Of a stretch of DNA of 64,000 nucleotides, positions 52,735 to 62,190 are shown in pieces. The DNA is taken from NCBI RefSeq assembly GCF_900111935.1, contig NZ_FOYN01000002.1, forward strand, positions 124,001 through 188,000. Direction: 5' to 3'. A program made the position numbers and the translations under genes. The notes beneath the pieces were generated by a model. The model was not told the DNA's origin. It ran no database searches and worked only from the letters and a program-made list of their open reading frames with translations. The stretch is from Halorubrum sodomense. GTDB taxonomy: Archaea; Halobacteriota; Halobacteria; Halobacteriales; Haloferacaceae. The first letter of the stretch is position 1. Every line of letters begins with the position of its first letter.

Positions 52735-55557
52735 TCACATGAACGAGCCGAGCCCGGTCTGCTCCTGCCCGGTCTTGACCTCCTCCCACGACATCCCGAG
52801 CGCCTCGATGACCCGCTCTATCGGCCCTTTGAGGGTCTTGTCCAGCATCTTCTCCCAGTCGACCTCGAACTCGTCGGGCACCTGGTCGGCGTACTCGAAG
52901 CAGATCACGTCCGGGTCGCGCTTGAACTCCCCGTACAGGCGGTCCCGCTGCGGGTCGAGCCCCTCCTCGTCTTCCATCCGCGCCCAGAAGTCGGGGTGGA
53001 CCTTCTCGATGTAGAGCCGCTTCGGCTTCGACCCGCTGCCGAAGTTGGTCCCCAGCATGAGGTTCGCGTACTTCGCCCCGCGCACCTGTGCGGTCGGCGT
53101 CTCGTAGGCGTCGAGCTTCTTCCCGATCCCGCCGGGGATCCCGATCTCGTCGAGGTCCATGTCGCCGTCGAGCACGCGCGCGATGACGTCCACGAGGTAC
53201 TCCTTCACCTCCTCTAGGTCCTCGTCGATGTCGTCGCCCGTCACGATCGTCTCGATGACGTTCTGCTGGACCTCCTTCGTGATGCCGGCGATGTCCGAGC
53301 GCTTGTACTCGAAGCCGGTGATGTCGATGTCGTCGACGTCTTTCCCCTCCTTCCAGATGATGTGGCCCGCGTACCGCTTCTTCTTGCCCGCCTGGAAGAA
53401 CCGCCGGTAGAGCTTCTCGAACTCGATCTGGAAGCGGTGCTCGTCGGCGTTGAGCTCGTCGCGCGCAAAGTCGTCGTACCGCTCGTTGATGTGGTCTGCT
53501 ATCTCGAAGGAGGTCTCGATCGCCTCCTCCTTTGACATGTCAGAAAGAGATAACATAACCGAATCGGTATCACCATAAGCAACCTGATAATTAAGCTCTT
53601 CTGCGGCCTCCTCGGTAAAGTCGATGACCTCTCGACCGGTCGCCGTGACGGCTGCTGCGCCCTCTTTGTCGTATAAGCGGAACCGATCCCACCCCGTAAC
53701 GCCGTACAGAGAGTTCATAATAACCTTGACAGCTCCCTGCTGGCGGTCGTACTGCTCGTACGGCTCGGTGCCGGGCTCGTGGTCGTTCCGGAGCGCCTTC
53801 TTCTCCTCGCGCTCGGAGAGGAGCTCGTCGACCATCTCGCGCATGATGCCGTCCGGCTCCTTTCGGAAGTGGGTCCCGTTGGGCGCGACGTACGTCTCGC
53901 CGTCGTGCTCCGCGGGGTCGACCTTCGTCTCCGGCCCGGCGTTGATCGTCACCATACACATCGGGTAGAGGCTCTTCAGGTCCTGGACCGTCACCATCTC
54001 CTTCACGCCGGTGATGGGGTCGAAGACGGCGCCGCCCTCGAACTCCTCCGACTCCTGTTGGCCCTTCGTGGGGAGCGCGAACTTCCCGAACGCCTTGTGG
54101 AGGACGTACATGTCGACGGTGTCGCCGGGCGTCGGAGCGTCCTCGATCTTACAGCCGACGAAGGTGCGCACCTCGTCCCAGAAGGCGATCACGTCCTGCT
54201 TCCGGTCGATCTCGACGCACAGCTCCACGTCGCGGATGCTGTACTCTAGGAGGCGCTCGGGGTCCTGCTCCCAGAGGTCACCGATGTCGCCGGTGTAGCG
54301 CTCCTTGCCGACGCCGAGCTCGCGCTCGCCGACCGCGTCGAGCCGGTACGACTCCAGCTCCGTGAACATCGTGCGCTTGTAGGCGTACAGCAGGTCGAAG
54401 ACGACCCGGCCCTTCACGTCCGGGCCGCCCCAGCCCGAGCGCCACACCTCGCCGATCCGGGAGAGCCGGTCGACGTCGAGGTCGTATTCGCTCTCCTCGT
54501 CGAGCACCTCCAGCCGGTCGAGCACGTACGGCGCGTCGAAGTCCTCGAAGTTCCACCCCGTCAGGAGGTCGGGGTCCGTCTCGTCGATGTACTCGACGAA
54601 CGCGTCGAGCATGGCGGCCTCCTCCTCGAAGGTGCGGACCCGGAAGTCGAGTTCCTCGCCGTCGCCGACGATCCCCTCGTAGTCGGGGAGGTCCTCGGGC
54701 GGCGGGATCTCGGCCTCGGGCGCGTCGTACAGCCAGACGACGTACTCGTCGTCGTAGGAGTCGTGGCTGGTGAGACAGATGATCGGCTCCTCGCCGTCCT
54801 CGGGGAAGCCGCGCCGGTCGTCCACCTCGATGTCGAAGGTGTTCACGCGCATCTCGGCGTCGACATCCGCGGGTTCGAGGTGCCCCTCGTGGACCTGGAT
54901 CGTCCCCTCGCCGTCGTCGAGGCGCCGCTCCTCGACGCGGATCCCGCCGTTGAGGCCGTTGTCGATCAGAAAGCGGTTCGGGAAGAGGATGTCCGCCTCG
55001 AAGCTGGTCTCGAAGTCGTCGCGGATGTTCCCCACGTCGCGGGGCGTGCGCGTGACGATCCGGGTGAGCGGCTCGCCGCGGATGCTCTCGTACGGCTCGC
55101 CGTCCGGGTTCTCCTCGCGCGTCCCGATCACCACGTCGTACTCCTCGACGGGGTCGCGGTCGAGGTCGGCCGTGGGGACGTAGAAGTACGGCTCGACGCC
55201 CAGCACGCGGAGGTGTTCGACGACGTCGCGGTCGGCGTCGCCGTCGACGTGTTCGGCGTCGCCGTCGACGTTCTCGGCCGGTCGCCGGCCGAACACGTGG
55301 ACGACCGGGTACTCGTCGCTGCCGTACCCCTCGACGGCGTAGTCGATCTGGGTGATCATCAGCTCGACGGTCCCGGTCGACTCCGGGAACTTCGCCTCGT
55401 CGACGTCGACCACGTCGCTGACGCGTCCCCGTCCGCTTCCGGCGACGACGGCCGCCTCCTGGGCGGCGAGGTCCTCTCGCTCGGTTTCCGTGCCGCCGTC
55501 GGCCCCGTCGCCCGCGTCCCCGCTCGACGAGAAGTCCGACAGCCCCGACTGAGTCAT
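52735..55557 (-). CDS. polB: Family-B DNA polymerase
   Basis: 940-residue replicative polymerase with 3'-5' exonuclease. Exo I is NTFDIEVDD; polymerase motif A is QDLKSLYPM, motif B is KVIMNSLYGVTGW, motif C is YGDTDSVM. The C-terminus QTGLGSFM is a PIP box, and the N-terminus TQSGLSDF is a second PIP-like sequence. There is no intein, but codon use between 53538 and 53735 (motif B to motif C) is markedly AT-richer than elsewhere in the gene; known intein sites pol-b and pol-c fall inside it. Length and order of motifs are normal. Confidence 0.97.
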   Translation of the reverse strand: MTQSGLSDFSSSGDAGDGADGGTETEREDLAAQEAAVVAGSGRGRVSDVVDVDEAKFPESTGTVELMITQIDYAVEGYGSDEYPVVHVFGRRPAENVDGDAEHVDGDADRDVVEHLRVLGVEPYFYVPTADLDRDPVEEYDVVIGTREENPDGEPYESIRGEPLTRIVTRTPRDVGNIRDDFETSFEADILFPNRFLIDNGLNGGIRVEERRLDDGEGTIQVHEGHLEPADVDAEMRVNTFDIEVDDRRGFPEDGEEPIICLTSHDSYDDEYVVWLYDAPEAEIPPPEDLPDYEGIVGDGEELDFRVRTFEEEAAMLDAFVEYIDETDPDLLTGWNFEDFDAPYVLDRLEVLDEESEYDLDVDRLSRIGEVWRSGWGGPDVKGRVVFDLLYAYKRTMFTELESYRLDAVGERELGVGKERYTGDIGDLWEQDPERLLEYSIRDVELCVEIDRKQDVIAFWDEVRTFVGCKIEDAPTPGDTVDMYVLHKAFGKFALPTKGQQESEEFEGGAVFDPITGVKEMVTVQDLKSLYPMCMVTINAGPETKVDPAEHDGETYVAPNGTHFRKEPDGIMREMVDELLSEREEKKALRNDHEPGTEPYEQYDRQQGAVKVIMNSLYGVTGWDRFRLYDKEGAAAVTATGREVIDFTEEAAEELNYQVAYGDTDSVMLSLSDMSKEEAIETSFEIADHINERYDDFARDELNADEHRFQIEFEKLYRRFFQAGKKKRYAGHIIWKEGKDVDDIDITGFEYKRSDIAGITKEVQQNVIETIVTGDDIDEDLEEVKEYLVDVIARVLDGDMDLDEIGIPGGIGKKLDAYETPTAQVRGAKYANLMLGTNFGSGSKPKRLYIEKVHPDFWARMEDEEGLDPQRDRLYGEFKRDPDVICFEYADQVPDEFEVDWEKMLDKTLKGPIERVIEALGMSWEEVKTGQEQTGLGSFM

Positions 55558-55659
55558 ACCCGTGCTTCGGCGTCACCCAGCTAAAAAACTCGGCTTTCGG
55601 GTGCGGCGAGCTATCCCGCCACGGAAAGGCATTTAATGTGTGATGACTTACCACGGTTC

Positions 55660-55833
55660 ATGTCTTCGGACCCACGTTCCGAATCCCAGGCGGCTCGCCC
55701 GGCCGATTCCGACGCGGTCGACGCCGAGGTGGAGGTGTACCAAGACGACGGGAACGTGGTGCTGTTCGACGCCACGAACCCGCTCGCGTGGGTCGAAGCG
55801 AGCCGAACGGTACGGCTCGCCGACGCGCTCTGA
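55660..55833 (+). CDS. Small acidic protein (DUF7331-like)
   Basis: 57-residue protein: acidic N-terminal tail, then EVEVYQDDGNVVLFDATNPLAWVEASRTVRL. The VVLxDATNPLAWV pattern is one I associate with a small haloarchaeal family (DUF7331), without certainty. The ATG at 55660 is supported by a TTTAAT element 28 bases before it. Divergent from polB. No function known. Confidence 0.75.
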   Translation: MSSDPRSESQAARPADSDAVDAEVEVYQDDGNVVLFDATNPLAWVEASRTVRLADAL

Positions 55834-55929
55834 CGGGGCTCCCGGCCCCAGCGCCGCGGTCGGCCGGCGCGGCTCGCCGCCTCGTTCGGCCCCGGAACCC
55901 CTTTGCCCCGGCGCGGCGTACGCCGGGGC

Positions 55930-56379
55930 GTGTTCAGCCTCGACGAGGACGACGAGGGCGAAATCTCCGTCGGCGAGAGTTCCGACGCCGAGCGGGAGAT
56001 GACGCCCGACGTCCCGAAGGCGCCCTCGGTGAAGACGTTCGACGACGGGGGGGACTTCGAGGGCGCGAGCGACGTGGACCAGCGCACCCTCCGGGCGTTC
56101 GTCGTCGCCGTCATCTACGCCAACGCCGCCGTCCTCCTCGTCGCGCTCGGGCCGATGGTGTGGTACTTCGAGGGCTGGTCGCGGGTCGGGCCGGCCCTCT
56201 TCGTCGTCGGCCTGTTCGCCGGCGTCCGGACTTACCAGACGTACCGGTCGTGGAAGCGGTCGCGAGACGAGAAGCGCGACGCGGATCCGGAGCCAGACGC
56301 GAATCTTCGGAACGACACGGCTCCGGAGAGCGACGCGGACCCGGACGCCGCCCCCGAGGCGGCGCCCCCGGAAACGTAA
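55930..56379 (+). CDS. Small membrane protein (DUF7322-like)
   Basis: 149-residue protein. The first 55 residues are acidic and soluble, then two adjacent hydrophobic helices (AFVVAVIYANAAVLLVALGP and FVVGLFAGVRTYQTY with a Trp-rich turn), then an acidic Asp/Pro/Ala-rich tail. GTG start at 55930. The stop overlaps the next start by one base (TAATG), so it is coupled with the DUF7346-like gene. Family assignment is from recollection. Function unknown. Confidence 0.75.
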   Translation: MFSLDEDDEGEISVGESSDAEREMTPDVPKAPSVKTFDDGGDFEGASDVDQRTLRAFVVAVIYANAAVLLVALGPMVWYFEGWSRVGPALFVVGLFAGVRTYQTYRSWKRSRDEKRDADPEPDANLRNDTAPESDADPDAAPEAAPPET

Positions 56380-56846
56380 TGTCCGACGAGCGCCCCCTTC
56401 CGACCATGCAGACGGTCCACGACGGCGACGGCGAGACGTACCTCCTCGTGAAGCGCTCCGCCGAGTCCAGCCGCGTGCGGGACCCGGCTACCGGCGCGGA
56501 GCGGTACGTCGACAACGAGGAGCTCAGCGTCGTCGACGGCGAGTCGCCGCTCGCGACCGCCGCCTCCGGCGTGCCGGAACCGGTCCGCCGGACGCTCGGC
56601 GCGGTCCGCGACGACCGGTCGCTCGGTCTGCTCGCCGTGGTCGTCGACGAGGGACCGATCCCCGCGATCGACCTCCTCGACGCCGCCGACATGTGCGAGT
56701 CGGACCTCCACGGCGCGCTCTCCGAGTTCCGCGCGGCCGGACTGGTCGCGGAGGCCGAGGTCGCGGGGCGGCGCGGCTACGAGGCGACCCCGGTCGCGGC
56801 CGAGGCGATGGCGCTGTTGCGCGGCGAGGCGAACGGAGACGGGTGA
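56379..56846 (+). CDS. Winged-helix-like protein (DUF7346-like)
   Basis: 155-residue soluble protein. The N-terminal part (MQTVHDGDGETYLLVKRSAESSRVRDP...) is a small beta domain, and the C-terminal half resembles a winged helix: ESDLHGALSEFRAAGLVAEAEVAGRRGYEATPVA. It may bind DNA. One-base overlap with the membrane protein upstream suggests the two act together, possibly as a membrane-linked regulator. Assignment to DUF7346 is tentative. Confidence 0.75.
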   Translation: MSDERPLPTMQTVHDGDGETYLLVKRSAESSRVRDPATGAERYVDNEELSVVDGESPLATAASGVPEPVRRTLGAVRDDRSLGLLAVVVDEGPIPAIDLLDAADMCESDLHGALSEFRAAGLVAEAEVAGRRGYEATPVAAEAMALLRGEANGDG

Positions 56847-56933
56847 CCGCGCGGCCGACGACGACCGACCCCGCCGGCGTCGGCGTTCGACGCCGACAGA
56901 AAGCACTTGCCGGTCGTCCGAAAACGCTCGTCT

Positions 56934-57212
56934 ATGGCGCTCCGACGGGACAGGCGCCTCGCCGCCGCCCTCCTCGCGGTCTGTTGCGGTCTCCTCGCCC
57001 CGCTCGCCTCGGAACGACTCCTGGCTCACCGTCTCGGACTGGCCGGTCCGCCGGTCATGTACGGGCTCCTCGCGCTCGCCGGGGTCGCCGCAGTTGCAGC
57101 TTTCCGATACTCCGCGGCGGATTCGTGGCGGTACCTACTCGTATACGCCGGGCTTAGCGTCGCCGGTGCCCTCGGTACGTTCGTCCATCTGTTCGAGCAG
57201 ACGGGGGCGTGA
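56934..57212 (+). CDS. Small membrane protein of unknown function
   Basis: 92-residue protein with three hydrophobic helices: RLAAALLAVCCGLLAPLA, VMYGLLALAGVAAVAAF and YLLVYAGLSVAGALGTFVHLF. It has few charged residues between helices. The ATG at 56934 is the only start that does not add a basic, promoter-like stretch. It is convergent with rad50. I do not recognise a family. Confidence 0.65.
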   Translation: MALRRDRRLAAALLAVCCGLLAPLASERLLAHRLGLAGPPVMYGLLALAGVAAVAAFRYSAADSWRYLLVYAGLSVAGALGTFVHLFEQTGA

Positions 57213-57292
57213 GTGCCGCTCGCCGCCGGGCGGGGCGACCGGAAGCCGTCGATCGACGCGCCCGGGGGACGCCCCCTCAGGCGATACCGCAG

Positions 57293-59986
57293 TCAGTCGT
57301 CTGCGAGCGACGCGATGTCGAGCTCCGCCGCGTCCTCCCGGCGGACGGTCGAGCGGTTCGAGCGCGGGTCCTTCTCGACGGTGACCAGCTCGTCGGCCGC
57401 GCCGACCAGCTCGTCGTCGTGGCTCACGATGACGATCTGAGCCACGCCGAACCCGCGCATCTCCTCGACGAGCCGGACGAGCCGCGAGACGTGCCCGGAA
57501 TCGAGGAAGACGGTCGGCTCGTCGAGGATGAGCGGCGGGGTCGGCGCCGCGCCTTCGATCCCCTCGGAGAGCAGCCGGTAGATCGCACAGCGCAGCGAGA
57601 GGTTGAACAGGGCGCGCTCGCCGCCGGAGAGCTGCTCGGGGTCGAGCGGCTCGCCGTCCTTCTGGTAGACGGTGAGGACGTACTCGCCGTCGAGCTCGAT
57701 GTGCGAGTAGGCGTCGTTGCCGTAGACGAGCTCGAACGTCTCGTTGAGCGTGCGCTCCAACTCGGCCACGTTGCGCTGGCGAAGCTCCGCGCGCAGGTCG
57801 CCGTACATCGACTCCAGCTCGCTCGTCTCCTCGTGGAGCCCCTCCAGCGCTGCCACCCGGTCGCCGAGCGCCTCACGTTCCTCGCGGAGCTCCTCTAACT
57901 CCCGGATGTCGCCTTTCACCCCGCCGATCGCGTTCTGGATCTCCTCCCGCCGCTCGTCGAGGCGGTCGAGCTCCTCGGCGACCTGCTCGAGGTACTGCTC
58001 GGCCTCTTCCTTCCGCTCCCTCGCCGTCTCGACGGCCGCCTCGTCGACGGCGTCGGCCAGCTCGTCGCGGCGCTCGCGCTTGTCGGCGAGCCGGTCGCGC
58101 CGCTCGTCGTTCACCTCCTCGAGGTTCTCCCGCTTCTCGCGGCGGCGCTCGATCTCGTCTTCCGCGTCCGCGACCGCCGACAGGCGCTCCTCGACCGCCG
58201 TCACCGCCTCGCGGGCGTCGCCGATCTCCGACAGCGACGCCTCGAGCTCCTCGACGCGGGCCGCGGCCGCCGCTGCCTCCTCGCGCTTCTGCTCCGCGAC
58301 CTCGCGGGTCTCTTCCGCCTCTTCGCGGAGCTCGGCGGCGCGCTCGCGCTTTGCCTCGGCCGCCTCTCGTTTCCGTTCCGCCTCGTCGCGCTTCTCCTCG
58401 ACCCGCTCCTCGAGGGTCTCGACCCGGTCGTCGATCTCGTCGAGCCGGTCCGCGGCGCTCGCGAGCCCGTCCAGCTCCGCGATCCGGTCGTCGAGGTCGC
58501 CCTCGCGCTCGCGGGCGTCCTCCAGCTCCGCTTCGAGCGCTTCGACGCGCTCGCGGTCCGCCTCGATCCCGCTGGCGTGCGGCGAGTCCTCGACCGGCTG
58601 GCCGCACTCGGGACACTTCCCGGCCGCGAGCAGCTCCTCGGCCTCCTCGACGCGCCCGCGGGCGTTCTTCAGCTCGGCCGACAGCTCCGCGATCCGCTCG
58701 CGCACCTCGCCGCGCCGCTCCCGGAGCCGATCTAACTCGTCGGCGACCCCGTCGCGGTCGACGTCGGCGTCGGCCGCCGCGAACCGCTCGCGGATCTCTT
58801 CGGCTTCCTCGCGGAGCTCCTCGATCGAGGACTCGCGCTCGTCGGCCGCCTCGGCCGCCGCCTCGGCCTCGTCGGCGAGGTCGTCGGCCTCGGCCTCGAC
58901 CTCGGCGGCGCGCTCGGCGCGGTCGTCCGCCTTCCCGGCGAGGTTCGTCGCCTGATTTCGGAGCCCCTCGGCCGTCACCCGCTCGTCGTCGAGCTCGTCG
59001 CGGACCGCCGCCTCCCGGTCGTCGAGCTCCGCGCGGCGCTCGGCGATCGCCGCCTCGCTCGCCGCGTCGAGGCCGGCGTCGTCGAGCCGGTCGTCGATCG
59101 CGGCCTCGATCTCCTCGATCCGCTCGCGGGCCTCGCGGATCGCGTCGCGGTGGTCGTCGCGCTCCCGCTCGGCCTCCCGGATCGCGGCCTCGATCTCCTC
59201 GACCTCGCTCTCGACCGACTCCAGTTTCTCGCGCTTCTCGGCGTGGGTCTCGAGCGTCTCGGCGGCCGCGTCGCGCGTCTCCTTCGCCTGCTCGCGCTGG
59301 GTCTCGTACCGGCCGATCTCGTCGGTGACCTCACCGAGCTCGCTCTCCAGTTCGTTGAGCCGCCCGTGGAGGTCCCGGTCCTCCTTCGCGGCGATCTGCT
59401 CGTCGAGCTGGTCGAGCCGGCCGCGCCGGTTCTCCAGCACGTCCTCGACGCCGAGCCGGGCGTCGCCGGCGCGCTCGCGGTACTCCTCCAGTTTTCCCAA
59501 CTGGAGCAGGTCGTCGATCGTGTCCTGTCGCTCCCGCGGGGTGGCGTTGATCAGCTTGTTCACCTCGCCCTGCCGGACGTACGCGCAGTTGACGAACGCC
59601 TCGGCGTCCATCCGCAGCAGCTCGGTGACGAACTCGCGGACCGCTCGGGCCCCGTCGCGTGTCACGTCGCTCCCGTCGGTCGCTTCGAGCGTACACCGGT
59701 GGTCGATCCGGCCGTCGTACGACTTGAGTCGCCGCTCGACCCGGTAGGAGACGCCGTCGTGGGTGAACCACAGCTCGACCTCCGTCTCCTCCTCGCCGTT
59801 CGTGATGACGTCTTCGAGGGTGCCGTCGAGCGCCTTCGACCCGTACAGCGCGAAGAAGCACGCTTCTAAGAGCGACGACTTCCCGCTGCCGTTGAGCCCG
59901 TGGATCACCGTGACCCCCTCCGTGAGCCGGAGGTCGGCGTCGCCGTACGGCTTGAAGTTCGCGAGGCGGACGCGGTCGAACTTCAC
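57293..59986 (-). CDS. rad50: DNA double-strand break repair ATPase Rad50
   Basis: 897-residue SMC-like ATPase. Walker A is GLNGSGKSSLLEACFFALYG near residue 30, the Q-loop is NCAYVRQGEVNKLI, then two long coiled-coil arms, highly acidic, surround the zinc hook CPECGQ at about residue 457. The C-terminal lobe has LSGGERALFNLSLRCAIY and Walker B PLILDEPTVFLD. The GTG start overlaps the mre11 stop by four bases, so they are coupled. Tethers and processes DNA ends with Mre11. Confidence 0.97.
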   Translation of the reverse strand: MKFDRVRLANFKPYGDADLRLTEGVTVIHGLNGSGKSSLLEACFFALYGSKALDGTLEDVITNGEEETEVELWFTHDGVSYRVERRLKSYDGRIDHRCTLEATDGSDVTRDGARAVREFVTELLRMDAEAFVNCAYVRQGEVNKLINATPRERQDTIDDLLQLGKLEEYRERAGDARLGVEDVLENRRGRLDQLDEQIAAKEDRDLHGRLNELESELGEVTDEIGRYETQREQAKETRDAAAETLETHAEKREKLESVESEVEEIEAAIREAERERDDHRDAIREARERIEEIEAAIDDRLDDAGLDAASEAAIAERRAELDDREAAVRDELDDERVTAEGLRNQATNLAGKADDRAERAAEVEAEADDLADEAEAAAEAADERESSIEELREEAEEIRERFAAADADVDRDGVADELDRLRERRGEVRERIAELSAELKNARGRVEEAEELLAAGKCPECGQPVEDSPHASGIEADRERVEALEAELEDAREREGDLDDRIAELDGLASAADRLDEIDDRVETLEERVEEKRDEAERKREAAEAKRERAAELREEAEETREVAEQKREEAAAAAARVEELEASLSEIGDAREAVTAVEERLSAVADAEDEIERRREKRENLEEVNDERRDRLADKRERRDELADAVDEAAVETARERKEEAEQYLEQVAEELDRLDERREEIQNAIGGVKGDIRELEELREEREALGDRVAALEGLHEETSELESMYGDLRAELRQRNVAELERTLNETFELVYGNDAYSHIELDGEYVLTVYQKDGEPLDPEQLSGGERALFNLSLRCAIYRLLSEGIEGAAPTPPLILDEPTVFLDSGHVSRLVRLVEEMRGFGVAQIVIVSHDDELVGAADELVTVEKDPRSNRSTVRREDAAELDIASLADD

Positions 59987-61269
59987 AGGTAGTCCTCCAT
60001 GGAGACCTGGCCGTCGGTCGACGCCGGATCGGAGTCCGTCGCCTCCGCGGGGTCGGACTCAGCGTCCGACTCGTCGGCGTTCGACTGGTCGTCGCCGCCG
60101 TCGTTCTCCTCGGAGTCGCCGGGACCCGAATCGACCGGCTCGAACGCGTCGAGGTCCGCCTCCTCGTCGAGCCGCTCCTCGACCCTGCGTTTCACCGTCT
60201 CGCGGACGTTGGCGTCGGGGACCGTGTCCTCGCGGACCGCGCGCTCCACGTCGCGCGCGGCCGTCGAGAGCGCCATCTCGTCGAGCCGGTCGCGGACCGC
60301 GTCCTCCGGGTCGGCGAAGCTCACGTCCACCTCGCCGTCGGCGTCGGTCTCGCGCCGGTCCGTGACGCGCGCGATGAGCGCGCCCTCGTCGGTGGCGAAC
60401 TCCTCGACGGCCGCCGGCGTCACCGGGTCGCCCTCGCCGGTGATTTCGACGTGGACGACCGCCTCCGCGAGGTCGTACTCGCGAACGCGCTCGCGGACTC
60501 GGGACTCGCCTTCCCCCTCGCGCAGTTCGACCGAGACGAAGACGAACGGGCGCGTGTCGAGCGCGCGGCGCCGGATCTCGACGCGGTCGTCGCCCCCGGC
60601 CGCGTCGGCGTCGAAGACGACGAGGTTGTAGCCGCGGCCCTCGCGCTCGCTCGCGCTCGCGCGCTCGGTCGAGCCCGGGTACGTGACCCACGTGTCGGCG
60701 ACCTCGGCGGTGTCGGGCGTGTGGTTGTCGCCGAGGAGCATGGCGTCGAAGTTGACGTCGCTCTCGGTCAGGACGGTCTCGGTGTCCCAGTCGGCGTAGC
60801 CGAACGGCTCGAAGAGCCCGTGCGCGACGAGCGCCGCGTACTCTGCGTCGTGGTCGGCGAACGCGTAGTCGAGGTCGTCGCGCCGCGAGACGGGGACGTG
60901 GTCGAGCCCGTAGAAGGCGGCCTCGCCCACGACGACCGGCTCGTCGCCGAGCCGGGTCGCGAGCCCGAGTCGCTCGAAGAGATCGAGCCACTGTCCGCCT
61001 CGGGTCGACTCGTGGTTGCCGACGACCGCGAGGAAGGGGATTCCGGCGTCGTCGAGCCGGCGGAGGACGGAGATGGTCCCCATCAGGTCCCGCAGTTCGG
61101 GCCGGCGGTCGTGGAAGAGGTCGCCCGCGTGGACGACGGCGTCGACGCCGTCGTCGACCGCGTCGTCGACCACGGCCTCGAACGCGTCGAGGAAGTCCTG
61201 GCGCCTGACCGGCGAGTGGTACTGCGAGTACCCGATGTGGGTGTCGCCGGTGTGGATCACCCGTGTCAT
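59983..61269 (-). CDS. mre11: DNA repair exonuclease Mre11
   Basis: 428-residue calcineurin-like phosphodiesterase. Metal motifs are GDTHIGYSQYH, VVHAGDLFHDRRP, VVGNHESTRGG and GDNHTPD; the capping domain follows. The last 70 residues are an acidic disordered tail that ends GQVSMEDYL, a likely Rad50-contact peptide. The ATG overlaps the preceding gene's stop (ATGA) and the stop overlaps rad50, so the three genes form one tightly coupled operon. Confidence 0.97.
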   Translation of the reverse strand: MTRVIHTGDTHIGYSQYHSPVRRQDFLDAFEAVVDDAVDDGVDAVVHAGDLFHDRRPELRDLMGTISVLRRLDDAGIPFLAVVGNHESTRGGQWLDLFERLGLATRLGDEPVVVGEAAFYGLDHVPVSRRDDLDYAFADHDAEYAALVAHGLFEPFGYADWDTETVLTESDVNFDAMLLGDNHTPDTAEVADTWVTYPGSTERASASEREGRGYNLVVFDADAAGGDDRVEIRRRALDTRPFVFVSVELREGEGESRVRERVREYDLAEAVVHVEITGEGDPVTPAAVEEFATDEGALIARVTDRRETDADGEVDVSFADPEDAVRDRLDEMALSTAARDVERAVREDTVPDANVRETVKRRVEERLDEEADLDAFEPVDSGPGDSEENDGGDDQSNADESDAESDPAEATDSDPASTDGQVSMEDYL

Positions 61270-61640
61270 CTGGTCGGGTCTTGGCCGGTGTCCGGCTTAG
61301 GGATTCCGGGGCCGGAGCGGAAGTGGTCGCGGTCGTCGTCGCGGTCGACGCGGTCGCCGCGTTCCTCTCCGCCACCCGCCGCGGCGCGGCGAAACTCCCG
61401 ATACGCGGCGAGCGCGTCGCGCCCGCGCTCGGCGGCGGCCTCGTCGTCCGCGCGGTCCGCCGCGTCGACCGCGTCCGCCAGCCGGTCGAGGCCGACGGCG
61501 TCGACGAATCCGGCCGCCCGACGCAGGTCGGTTCGCGCGGCGTCCGCCTCGTCGATCACGGCGACGTACGGGCGCCTCGCGGTGTCGGTGCGAGTCGCGA
61601 GCGCGGCCAGCGCGCGCTTGACGGCGGTAGTCGAGACCAC
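61266..61640 (-). CDS. Small Ala/Asp-rich protein leading the mre11-rad50 operon
   Basis: 124-residue soluble, helical protein. The recognisable part is the N-terminal 80 residues (VKRALAALATRTDTARRPYVAVIDEADAA...); the C-terminal 35 are Gly/Asp/Arg-rich and probably disordered. Its stop overlaps the mre11 ATG, so it is part of the repair operon and should be made with Mre11 and Rad50. No domain recognised; a role in break repair is only suggested by position. Confidence 0.75.
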   Translation of the reverse strand: MVSTTAVKRALAALATRTDTARRPYVAVIDEADAARTDLRRAAGFVDAVGLDRLADAVDAADRADDEAAAERGRDALAAYREFRRAAAGGGEERGDRVDRDDDRDHFRSGPGIPKPDTGQDPTR

Positions 61641-61732
61641 GGGCTGACTGGCGCGGCATCGGTGATAAACCGTCGCGGGCGGTCCTCCCCGCGGGGACGG
61701 TCGGCCGCCCGAGACGATCGGACGAGCCGCGC

Positions 61733-61996
61733 TCAGATACCGAGCGAGTACAGCCGCTTCCGCGCGTCTGTGAAGGAGAACCGAGAGTCGACGACGTCCT
61801 CCTCCTCGAGACGCGACAGCGCGTAGCGGACGGTCCGCGGCGGGAGCAGCGTCTCCTCGGCCAGTTCGCTCTGCGTGAGCGTGTCGTTGTAGTCCAGTAC
61901 CTTCGCGACCAGCTTCGCGCTCGGGGGGAGGTCGCGAACGGCCGCCCAGCGGTCCGCGGTCCCGTCGTCGGCGGTGACGGCATCGGTCGTGCTCAT
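61733..61996 (-). CDS. MarR/TrmB-like winged-helix protein
   Basis: 87-residue single-domain DNA-binding protein: LPPSAKLVAKVLDYNDTLTQSELAEETLLPPRTVRYALSRLEEEDVV in sections, a standard winged helix whose recognition helix is PRTVRYALSRLE. The wing ends FTDARKRLYSLGI. No ligand-binding part. Divergent from pan across 194 bases. Such small haloarchaeal HTH proteins are common; target unknown. Confidence 0.88.
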   Translation of the reverse strand: MSTTDAVTADDGTADRWAAVRDLPPSAKLVAKVLDYNDTLTQSELAEETLLPPRTVRYALSRLEEEDVVDSRFSFTDARKRLYSLGI

Positions 61997-62190
61997 GCGT
62001 GTCCCGATCGTCGGGATGCTGTATGATAATATTTACTATCCATTCTAATTACTACTACGTATCTCACGGCGGCGACACCGCGGATCGACTGCGGTGCGGT
62101 CCGCCGCCCTCCGCCGTCGACGCCGACGAAACGGGCGGTGTCGTGCCCCCACCCGAAGCCTCTTATCCGCGAGACGCTTTAATAAACACA

